From positions 1-29,686 of the IMG/VR virus record IMGVR_UViG_3300032285_002621: a stretch of DNA of 29,686 nt; one strand, 5' to 3'. The notes under the pieces are model-generated. The model ran no database searches. It had not been told where the DNA came from and saw nothing but the letters and a program-made list of their open reading frames with translations. This document shows, one piece after another, positions 16,893 through 23,600 of the stretch (position 1 is the first letter of the stretch; each line of letters starts with the position of its first letter). The stretch is from a virus. The translations under genes and the position numbers were made by a program.

Positions 16893-16921
16893 CATACAGA
16901 CAGCATATCGCATACTGTATG
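16893..16921 (+). promoter_or_regulatory. Operator-like inverted repeat at the second promoter's start site
   Basis: CATACAG (16893-16899) and CTGTATG (16915-16921) are perfect inverted 7-mers separated by 15 nt, starting at the predicted first transcribed base. It could be a repressor site or the foot of a 5' UTR hairpin. The order ACAG...CTGT is the reverse of a LexA box, so LexA control is not supported. Confidence 0.45.
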
Positions 16922-16942
16922 ACACACAGAGAAAGAGTTAAA

Positions 16943-17206
16943 ATGGCTAATTTAACACAAGATCAAAAACGCGAACTCGTTGAGTTTTTCGCAGACCACG
17001 CACAGGCAAGAGCAGATCACGAAGACACAGCGGCTTCGATTGCGAGTGCGGAAATGGTAACACTTATCCCCACTATCAACTCCGTTGAAGAATTGTACAA
17101 GGCAATTCGTCGTAACTTTGACGACTATGCTGAGACATTTTGCTTTATGGAAGAGTATAGTGCTACTACACATGAATTGGTTGCTGAAATGGAAGAGGTG
17201 ATGTAA
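16943..17206 (+). CDS. Small acidic protein, unknown function (87 aa)
   Basis: The start at 16943 is chosen because AGAGAAAGAG precedes it; an in-frame ATG at 16919 lies inside the operator-like repeat without a ribosome site. The product has about 19 Asp/Glu against about 6 Lys/Arg, is largely helical, and ends SATTHELVAEMEEVM. Small acidic proteins from early phage operons often bind host enzymes or mimic DNA, but nothing here identifies such a role. Its stop overlaps the next start (TAATG), so the two are translationally coupled. Confidence 0.65.
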   Translation: MANLTQDQKRELVEFFADHAQARADHEDTAASIASAEMVTLIPTINSVEELYKAIRRNFDDYAETFCFMEEYSATTHELVAEMEEVM

Positions 17207-17415
17207 TGGATAAGATTGATCATATCAAATATCGTGCCGCTGAGATTGCTAAACTTACTTGCCAATTGAGCATTTGTTTTGATGAAGAACTCAAAGAAGA
17301 GATTATTCATAATATTAAATGCCACCAAGCAGTAATAGAAGAAATTAAAAATCCTTATACTGTAGAACGCATCAAAGAAAAGTTTGGTGTAGACTTAACT
17401 CAATTTGAAGCATAA
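17206..17415 (+). CDS. Small helical protein, unknown function (69 aa)
   Basis: It starts on the TAATG overlap with the preceding gene. The product is helical (IKYRAAEIAKLTCQLSICF, then DEELKEEIIHNIKCHQAVIE) with two or three Cys that are not in a metal-site pattern, and ends TVERIKEKFGVDLTQFEA. No family is recognised. The coupled start, matching codon use and compact spacing support it as a real gene of the operon. Confidence 0.65.
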   Translation: MDKIDHIKYRAAEIAKLTCQLSICFDEELKEEIIHNIKCHQAVIEEIKNPYTVERIKEKFGVDLTQFEA

Positions 17416-17416
17416 T

Positions 17417-17560
17417 ATGAATCAAGAACTAATGGATCAGGCTTGGTTTATGGCTTGTGAGGCAGAAGGCTACGCAGATGGCGAGGTGCCTCTTTGGGCT
17501 GTACAAATGGTCAGTGACACACAAATGGAAATCTATAATCAATTGGAGACCGAAGAGTGA
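17417..17560 (+). CDS. Very small protein, unknown function (47 aa)
   Basis: It begins one base after the preceding stop codon (TAA T ATG) and ends in a GTGA overlap with the lipoprotein gene. The product is acidic and rich in Met, Trp and Gln: it starts NQELMDQAWFMACEAEGYAD and ends QMEIYNQLETEE. The coupling on both sides supports real translation. No function can be assigned. Confidence 0.6.
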   Translation: MNQELMDQAWFMACEAEGYADGEVPLWAVQMVSDTQMEIYNQLETEE

Positions 17561-17772
17561 AAACAGCACTACTCCTAACTTTGCTTTTAAGCGGGTGCGG
17601 AATTATTCCCACTCAAGAAATTAAAGGCACAGATGGTCGCACCTATACTTGGATTGCGCCATTTCCCTCAACATCAAACGGCGAACAAGGCATTGGTGGG
17701 CGTAGTGCTTCTGTGACTACCTATACTGGTACTGTAAATGGCAGAGGCTATAGTGTTCAGTCATTTCGATAG
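17557..17772 (+). CDS. Small lipoprotein, possibly an Rz1-like or surface lipoprotein (71 aa)
   Basis: It starts at GTG (GTGA overlap with the preceding stop) after GGAGAC. The N-terminus has a Lys, a Leu-rich core and a lipobox LLSGC with Cys14 as the lipidated residue, so signal peptidase II processing and membrane attachment are expected in a Gram-negative host. The mature 58 residues are Gly/Thr/Ser-rich (GTDGRTYTWIAPFPSTSNG, and then SASVTTYTGTVNGRGYSVQS), without the Pro-rich character of classical Rz1. No Rz or lysozyme partner is adjacent. A superinfection-exclusion lipoprotein is an equal alternative. Confidence 0.7.
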   Translation: MKTALLLTLLLSGCGIIPTQEIKGTDGRTYTWIAPFPSTSNGEQGIGGRSASVTTYTGTVNGRGYSVQSFR

Positions 17773-17791
17773 GGTTTTTTTTGCTTTGTGC

Positions 17792-17803
17792 TAAATATAG
17801 TAT
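17792..17803 (+). promoter_or_regulatory. Candidate late promoter motif (TAAATATAGTAT, plus strand)
   Basis: This 12-mer is identical to the one before the fibre gene at 15848, here in the 42-nt gap before the gene at 17815 and followed by GGAG. It overlaps the ribosome-binding region closely, so a transcript starting here would have a very short leader. That is a caution against, or a special feature of, a promoter role. Confidence 0.4.
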
Positions 17804-17814
17804 AGGAGAACACA

Positions 17815-18195
17815 ATGCCATTAGAAAAAGGAAAAAGCAGACCACGCGATCCCACAAAAAAATATAACAAAGGTGACCCACGACCTCATGTTTGGTTGTG
17901 TGGTGAGGATCCATATAAACATTCGATGTACATACCTTGGCTCAAAGCCAAAGCACAGGCAAATTATCGAGATGAAGGATGGGATTTATCTTTTGATAAT
18001 TTTTACGAACTATGGCGAGAAAATTGGCATCAACGCGGTAGAGAAGCCGATGATGTTGTCATGACACGAGAAGATGTACAAGGACCGTGGGATAAAAAAA
18101 ACACAATTCTAATGACACGAAAAGAACACTTACAGCGTCAGGGAATGTTTCAACGAGGTAAAAAGAGAGGACCAAGAAATGGCAAAAGAAATTAA
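17815..18195 (+). CDS. HNH-endonuclease-like fold without an obvious catalytic His (126 aa)
   Basis: The start is set by TAGGAG before the ATG. The product is basic. A middle region, WDLSFDNFYELWRENWHQRG, is followed by VVMTREDVQGPWDKKNTILM and TRKEHLQRQG. The order 'R-x-D-x-x-GPW-x-x-x-N-x-x-x-x-TR-x-E' is the C-terminal half of HNH-type and related small nuclease or DNA-binding domains common in phages. The usual catalytic His-His pair before it is not visible, so activity is doubtful. The C-terminus is a Lys/Arg tail that could bind nucleic acid. It overlaps the next gene by 17 nt. Confidence 0.55.
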   Translation: MPLEKGKSRPRDPTKKYNKGDPRPHVWLCGEDPYKHSMYIPWLKAKAQANYRDEGWDLSFDNFYELWRENWHQRGREADDVVMTREDVQGPWDKKNTILMTRKEHLQRQGMFQRGKKRGPRNGKRN

Positions 18196-18586
18196 GTACA
18201 CCGCAAGAGGTTTAACCAATAGTAATAACGAGTATGTTACTATTGACGCAGAAGACATGGGCTATCTTATGAATCAGATAATCCGCACTATGGCTACCTA
18301 TAGTGAATTAACAGCCATGTCAAATGGTGCTGGTATTGTTTGTAACAGAGACAAAGAACTATTTGGCAAGCGTGGCAAGACTGACATTGCCCCGGGCAGA
18401 GAAAACACACGCCTAAGTGTATTAGGTGGTTTGGTAAACAATTATTTTAACAAAGACGAGAAGTTTAAGAACGACATTAGTTTAGGACAACTGCCTTATA
18501 TCATGACTGTCTTAAACGAGTGTGCGGATCAGTTTGGATATGAACCAATTACATTCCGCAATCAATTATTTGACTGGGGAAAGTAA
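18179..18586 (+). CDS. Unknown protein (135 aa) of the plus-strand cassette
   Basis: It starts inside the end of the preceding gene, with GAGAGGA as ribosome site. The product begins AKEIKYTARGLTNSNNEYVT, has helical segments (AEDMGYLMNQIIRTMATY; RENTRLSVLGGLVNNYF) and ends PITFRNQLFDWGK. It looks like a compact, soluble globular protein without signal or membrane helix. I recognise no domain. It is coupled to the next gene by a TAATG overlap. Confidence 0.65.
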   Translation: MAKEIKYTARGLTNSNNEYVTIDAEDMGYLMNQIIRTMATYSELTAMSNGAGIVCNRDKELFGKRGKTDIAPGRENTRLSVLGGLVNNYFNKDEKFKNDISLGQLPYIMTVLNECADQFGYEPITFRNQLFDWGK

Positions 18587-18837
18587 TGCCTAAGAATAGT
18601 ATGTTTGGAGATTTTGATCCATACGAAGTAATCATTGCTATGGATGTAAAACTGGGTCAACTTGTTGAAGCACATAATAATTTGGCTAAACAATGTGAAC
18701 AAAATAAAAAAGACTTCGATGTACTACTTCACAGCCATCAAGTAAATCAGCAAAGCATTGTTCAACTTAGCCATAACAACAATGAATTGTTCAAAGCATT
18801 ACAGACCTGTTTAGAACACATTCAGAATCATCCATAA
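18586..18837 (+). CDS. Small coiled-coil protein, unknown function (83 aa)
   Basis: Last gene of the operon, starting on a TAATG overlap. After about 20 residues (NSMFGDFDPYEVIIAMDVK) the rest is one long Gln/Asn/His-rich helix with hydrophobic heptads (LGQLVEAHNNLAKQC; QSIVQLSHNNNELFKAL), so it probably oligomerises. No family is recognised. The stop codon is followed at once by the A-run and the hairpin that terminates the opposite strand. Confidence 0.6.
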   Translation: MPKNSMFGDFDPYEVIIAMDVKLGQLVEAHNNLAKQCEQNKKDFDVLLHSHQVNQQSIVQLSHNNNELFKALQTCLEHIQNHP

Positions 18838-18863
18838 AAAAACACCCTACGTGGTAGGGTGTT
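18836..18863 (-). terminator. Strong intrinsic terminator for leftward (tail module) transcription
   Basis: AACACCCTAC (18841-18850) pairs perfectly with GTAGGGTGTT (18854-18863) over a 3-nt loop. On the minus strand the 10-bp stem runs into a T-tract (18840-18836, extended by the last two stem bases). On the plus strand only AAAATC follows, so termination of the small-gene operon here would be weaker. It ends the tail module transcript just before it would run antisense into the operon. Confidence 0.85.
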
Positions 18864-18880
18864 AAAATCGGAGAATTTTA

Positions 18881-18913
18881 ATGCCAACGCCTTTTCACGG
18901 ACGAAGGTGTTAG
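18881..18913 (+). CDS. Possible 10-residue leader-type mini-gene
   Basis: ATG at 18881 opens 10 codons (MPTPFHGRRC) before TAG, with GGAG 7 nt upstream, ideal spacing. The GGAG sits in the loop of a perfect hairpin (TTAAAAT 18862-18868 with ATTTTAA 18875-18881). The coding bases overlap another stem (AACGCCTT with AAGGTGTT) and the 5' arm of the large fold at 18907. No gene follows on this strand, so this may be chance. It is listed for its placement. Confidence 0.25.
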   Translation: MPTPFHGRRC

Positions 18914-19023
18914 GGAGATTACAGAGAAATTGGGCAATGGCTGTAGCCCGCTTAAGAAACAGATTAATATGGCGTACTAATCTAAGAACAGTATTCAACG
19001 GTAGAATACAATCTCCCTAACAC
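18907..19023. ncRNA. Four-way-junction RNA element closed by a perfect 14-bp stem
   Basis: GTGTTAGGGAGATT (18907-18920) pairs without mismatch with 19010-19023. Inside are three hairpins: GGGC/GCCC (18932-18935 with 18946-18949), AGATTA/TAATCT (18961-18966 with 18978-18983, 11-nt loop) and GTATTC/GAATAC (18991-18996 with 19004-19009, 7-nt loop). The last hairpin abuts the closing stem with no spacer, as the T arm does in tRNA, so the whole is a cloverleaf-like fold of 117 nt. It lies between a plus-strand operon end and the stop of a minus-strand gene. All pairs are Watson-Crick, so the strand is undecided; the terminator at 18836-18863 favours minus. Confidence 0.65.
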
Positions 19024-19025
19024 AT

Positions 19026-19454
19026 TTATTTATCTTGTTCGCGATTTAAGTGCTTGAAAAAGACATTTTGTATTTGTACCGAGCCAGTTACTAATTCACC
19101 ATCCGGACCTACAGCCTTTTGACATTTCCTACATATTGTTCGCCAATGCGGTTTTGGTGATTCATAATATTTGTATTGGATAATTTGGTTGGTAGCAATT
19201 TCACCGCAACCAATTTCACATAACTTAACAACAGGTTTAAGTTCTTTCAAGACAAAAGGAAGTGAGGTATTGTACTCAACTTCCTCTTCTTCAATTATTT
19301 CTTCTTCACCGAAATCATTTTCTATAATTTTGGTTACTTTTTTTGGTGGCTTCTTTTTCTTTGATCCAGACAAACAGCCGTTTGGACCCACATCATTGCC
19401 ATCGATTACAACGGCTACCTGTTCTACAAATTGTCTAAGTTTTTTCGCATCCAT
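19026..19454 (-). CDS. Zinc-ribbon-like protein, unknown function (142 aa)
   Basis: Last gene of the tail transcript. Residues 79-83 (CEIGC) and 108-111 (CRKC) give a Cys-x3-Cys plus Cys-x2-Cys set that would bind zinc. A basic patch (SKKKKPPKKVTK) is followed by an acidic run (EEEIIEEEEVEY) at about 31-60, likely disordered. The ribosome site is weak. An upstream out-of-frame ATG overlaps the start. I recognise no family. Its position suggests a late, tail-linked or packaging-linked role, but it could equally be a regulator expressed with the late genes. The four-way RNA fold ends 3 nt after its stop. Confidence 0.6.
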   Translation of the reverse strand: MDAKKLRQFVEQVAVVIDGNDVGPNGCLSGSKKKKPPKKVTKIIENDFGEEEIIEEEEVEYNTSLPFVLKELKPVVKLCEIGCGEIATNQIIQYKYYESPKPHWRTICRKCQKAVGPDGELVTGSVQIQNVFFKHLNREQDK

Positions 19455-19485
19455 TCCATATTTACAGAATGGGCAAATATTTTGG

Positions 19486-19908
19486 TTAAGATATGAGTGT
19501 AAAACTGGCTAATGGCAAGTAATACCAATTTGTGCCATCGCTGATTGCCAAAGCAGGATTACCACTATCAGCATTTGAACAAAGAGCCAAATCACCAGCA
19601 TTGCCAACTATCTGTGTCAATGTGGTTTTGGGAATACTTTGTAATCGTAAGAAGTTTTGAATCTTAACAATATTACTATCTGGACTTAGAGTTAATTGTC
19701 CGCTTGTTGTTGTTAAGGTACTTGGTAATAGGCTGGCTTGTATTGTGCCATCACTTTGTAATACAACAACGCCATTGGGATTGTTTTTGTCTGTGATAAT
19801 TGTGTTCAATGATTGAACCGCAGTTAACAAATCGCCACGAGCAAGACTTGGATCGTCAGCGCCATTGTCTAAGTTTGTTGTTGGAATTAATGTTGTTGGA
19901 AATGTCAT
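19486..19908 (-). CDS. Tail/fibre-associated virion protein (140 aa)
   Basis: The opening FPTTLIPTTNLDNGADDPSL, followed by ARGDLLTAVQSLNTII, is a recurring N-terminus of short phage virion proteins at the tail tip, coded between tip and fibre genes. It continues as a helix, a linker (GTIQASLLPSTLTTTSGQLT) and a C-terminal strand set, ending GNPALAISDGTNWYYLPLAS, a typical closing motif of fibre proteins. It starts after AAGGAT. A short fibre or tip-capping role is inferred from this pattern and from lying downstream of the J-like gene. Confidence 0.65.
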   Translation of the reverse strand: MTFPTTLIPTTNLDNGADDPSLARGDLLTAVQSLNTIITDKNNPNGVVVLQSDGTIQASLLPSTLTTTSGQLTLSPDSNIVKIQNFLRLQSIPKTTLTQIVGNAGDLALCSNADSGNPALAISDGTNWYYLPLASFTLIS

Positions 19909-19918
19909 TTGGTTATCC

Positions 19919-20650
19919 TTATGTAGAGATTAAATTGTTGCCACTCATATATTGAGTAGGTAATGCTTTTACTATTATATCAACAATGGCATCTCTGGGT
20001 TTGTTATCAAGACCCACCATTGCGAATGTAGGTCCACTTATTGTTTTACTAATTATTTTTGGTATCACATAGGTAGATGTAGCAGTACTACTAACATATA
20101 GATCCAAAGCATAACTGGTTACTTCATGCGGCGTAATAACAATATCGATAATTTGACTTACGTCTTGTGTTAAGGGTAATGTACGACTGCTGGACGATCC
20201 TGATAGTGTGCTTGAATCTAAATTGTTGTATCTCAATTCAATTACACCTGTGGTCACTGGAGTAATTAAACAATTACCTAATGTAAGACCAATATTGTTA
20301 TAGGCGCAAGTAACAACAACAAGAATATATCTACCAGTAAAACTTGCCACACTGGTAGCAGTATGACTTATAGTTGTTTGTGTTTCTTCGCCTTGAAATA
20401 GACCATTGTTACTGACAAAGATATCATAGGATACTAAACCGGTGCTATCTGTTGTTATATTCAAGGTAAAGTTTTTAACTTGACGCAAATCGATAACTGG
20501 TTGATACCATACGATTGTGCTTAATGGTTTATCCCAACTGGTCCAACTGTCCCAAGTCAAACCGCTGTGGGCCGACCAAGTATCGCTACTTAAAGGTCTA
20601 ATATAACCTGTGCTGTTATCGTAATATCCGCTTTGTGCTGGTATTGTCAT
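19919..20650 (-). CDS. Tail-tip-associated beta-rich protein, unknown function (243 aa)
   Basis: This 243-residue protein begins with an aromatic stretch (GYYDNSTGYIRPLSSDTW, SAHSGLTWDSWTSWDKP) and continues as beta strands (IDLRQVKNFTLNITTDSTG; YILVVVTCAYN), the look of a discoidin-like or jelly-roll surface domain. Its second half holds another sandwich (SYALDLYVSSTATSTYVIPK). It follows the J-like gene after 9 nt, so it is likely a virion part of the tip. No family is firmly recognised. Confidence 0.6.
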   Translation of the reverse strand: MTIPAQSGYYDNSTGYIRPLSSDTWSAHSGLTWDSWTSWDKPLSTIVWYQPVIDLRQVKNFTLNITTDSTGLVSYDIFVSNNGLFQGEETQTTISHTATSVASFTGRYILVVVTCAYNNIGLTLGNCLITPVTTGVIELRYNNLDSSTLSGSSSSRTLPLTQDVSQIIDIVITPHEVTSYALDLYVSSTATSTYVIPKIISKTISGPTFAMVGLDNKPRDAIVDIIVKALPTQYMSGNNLIST

Positions 20651-20659
20651 TGCTTATCC

Positions 20660-23600
20660 TTATACTATAAATGGACTTACACTTGGGTAACTCCATCCAG
20701 TAGTGCTGTAAGTACCAGGTTTAATTAAACTTGCCACAGGAATTACACTACGGGCTTCACTTAATTTACGCAATAAACTTAGACCGTTGGTTGGAACTGG
20801 ATTACTATTCAAACTTTCATAATCGGCAATATTAACAACTGTAACATTACTGGTCACGCTGATAGTATAGGTTGTATTAATAGTTGGATATACAACTCCA
20901 TAATTTAAGTTACATAGATAACCCTGTGTGCTTACAGTATTACCTTGTCCTGAATTGTAAGTAACTACAATTAATATTTGTGTTCGGCCTGTACTTAATT
21001 GAAATAATGTTGGCGCGGTAGCAGTCATATTACCATAAAGATAATTGAATAAACCTACACTTGGATTGTTCACGTTGGCTGTTTTTGTAGGATCATAATA
21101 AGCATTAAATTCTTGATTATAGATAGCATCACGAAGATTAACTGTTACTGTTGATCCAATAGGTGTATTACCATCGTTGACATTAATTTGTTCCCAACGA
21201 CCTATACCATATAAGTTTTTAGGATCCCATTGTCCACCACCTGAATAACCATTATAGGATCTACGATAAATTGCTACACTAACGGTATTAGCAGGTTTAA
21301 TATATTTGATTTCGTAATAACTTTGACTAAAATCACTGCCATAGATATATTTCATGCTGGATAGTGTTACAACTGGATTGGCTACGGTAACTGGTGCTGT
21401 TAGACTTGCCAATGCTGTATTTGTATCTACTAACTGAGGTGCTGATTTTGTTAACCAGTTACCTAAGTTAGGCAAATAGTTTACACCTGGGTATGGATTT
21501 AATCCTGTGGCTTCTGTTTGTCTATTGTGTATAGGGCCTGCCCAATACCAACTCTTTGTACAGTTGGTCAAGGCACCGTTATACCATACAACTGGGGTAA
21601 CCAAGTAAGCATAATTAACATCCCAAGTACAATCTTGATAAGCAACACCTTCTGATCCATATGGATTAAAGATAGGCTGGTTGTTGTCATTGGTTGTATA
21701 TCCACTACTACCGCCCGGAGTTAAGTCTCTACGATAGATTCTTACACCAGCATAATAAGGCAACATACTTGCTACAGGATTTGTAAAATAAAATACTGCC
21801 TGTCCGCTGGTTACGCCAGTACCTTTATCTCCTAATTTTGTAAAGGTCAATGTTAATGTTCTTGGATCAGTAACACTTCCTGGAGGAGCATTTGATTCTA
21901 ATACAAGGTCTTGCCATATAGTTTGTGGTTGAAATATTCTATTGCCAAACGGATTAAAACTGTATGTTCCTAAATTACTATCATCCTCAATGTTTACACT
22001 TAAAAATGGGGTACAATATTTGCTCATTGTTCCATCTGTATAGACAATTCTAAAATAAAAATCATAATTGTCAGCAAGTTGTGGAGCATTAGGATATTGT
22101 GGAACTCCTAAATCCATTGGGAAAGAAGTTTGTGTACTATCGAATCCAATATTTACGGCTTCTGCTGAAATAGGATATTCTGTATATTTCCAATATACAT
22201 TGCTACTAAACTTATAATAGATACGGACTTTACTTACAGAACCATTGATGCCATTTGCGTTACTTGTTTTAATAATAAAACTTAATTTACGTGGACGACT
22301 TGGAACACCGCTTGTTAACACAGTAAAAGCACCAATTACTTCAAAATATGTGTCATTACGAATTGCTCGTGCTGTAGCAGTACCTAATTTGGCTCGAGCA
22401 GTAGTAGTTGATTCTGTTGCGGCCACAGTCCATAAATGTATCCAATTTGAATCTGCTGGATAATCAGCATCTCCTACTCTATTATGTAAGTAACCATATA
22501 AGTATTGGCTATTATTTGCTTCAACAACACTGGTACCATAATATACCAAAGGTACTATTACAAATTCCCAAGTTTCATCCCAAGTTATATTATTAACTAC
22601 AAAACTCCATAGGCCGGCCACATTACTGTATGTTACAGGAGTAATATCTATACTATCACCTGTACCAGCAACGCCTGCTTTATGTTTATAAACTCTTACA
22701 CCTACCCAATTGACTCTATCAGTTGCTATAGGTGGATTTATAAAAATTCTGGCACTATAGGGACTTTCATTTTTAATAGAAAATGCTGATACTGTAATAT
22801 TTCTTGTTTCAGTAATATCATTAGGACCTGCCATTACTGGAATATAAGTTGAAGCATCTTCTTTAGGATAGATTGTTGGATTACCTTGTCCGCTGGTCAT
22901 ATCACGCAAAAACAAATTATATTGATATTGTAATCCACTCCATTCAATTGGTTGTCCCATGGCACGCCATTGCCATTTGCTTACTTTGCCATCAGTATAA
23001 CTAAAACGGAAAATAAAATCATAAGCATCTACACTATTTGGTAAACCTTGTCCTGGAATTTGAGGATATAATCTTGCTCCTACAGGAATAGTAAATGTAA
23101 TATTGGCTCCAGGTGTTACGCTGATAGGAATACTTGTCCCATACCATTTAGCATTAGCACTTGGTTTATAATAAACAAGGACACCGCCTAAATATTGATT
23201 AGCACCTATGCTGGTATCTTGTACAAGGGTAATTGATACACTACGAGGACTTAATGGTATTTGATTAGGACTTGTGCCAGTTGTTATGGTAGAACCGTTT
23301 ACGCTCTTAAAATAATCAATGGCTAAGTTTGTACCTGGCGTCTTTGGAGGATTAGCCACAGTACCATCGCCAGGATTGAAATCAAATGTAATTGCTTTGG
23401 TACTGTAATCGCCTGTAATATATTGAACAGTGGCTACAATGGTGTAGGCAGTATTAACGGCTAAGTTGGTAATTTGAGCACTATTGGTCGTGCCGCTTAG
23501 GTTAACCACAACGGTCTGTGAAGAAGTAGTACTGGCAGTGGTAGTCTTAACTAATAGACTAACTTTGGTAGCCAATGTATTACCTGGATTGGTCCAAGAT

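Noticed and set aside
16893-16921. LexA box at the second plus-strand promoter
   Set aside because: LexA needs CTGT...ACAG with 8 nt between; here the half-sites are in reversed order (ACAG...CTGT) and 15 nt or more apart.
18985-19023. tRNA-like D-arm text (TTCAACGGTAGAA) suggesting a tRNA gene
   Set aside because: No anticodon stem, GTTCRA T-loop or acceptor pairing follows. The same bases are fully used in the 6-bp hairpin and the 14-bp stem of the four-way fold.
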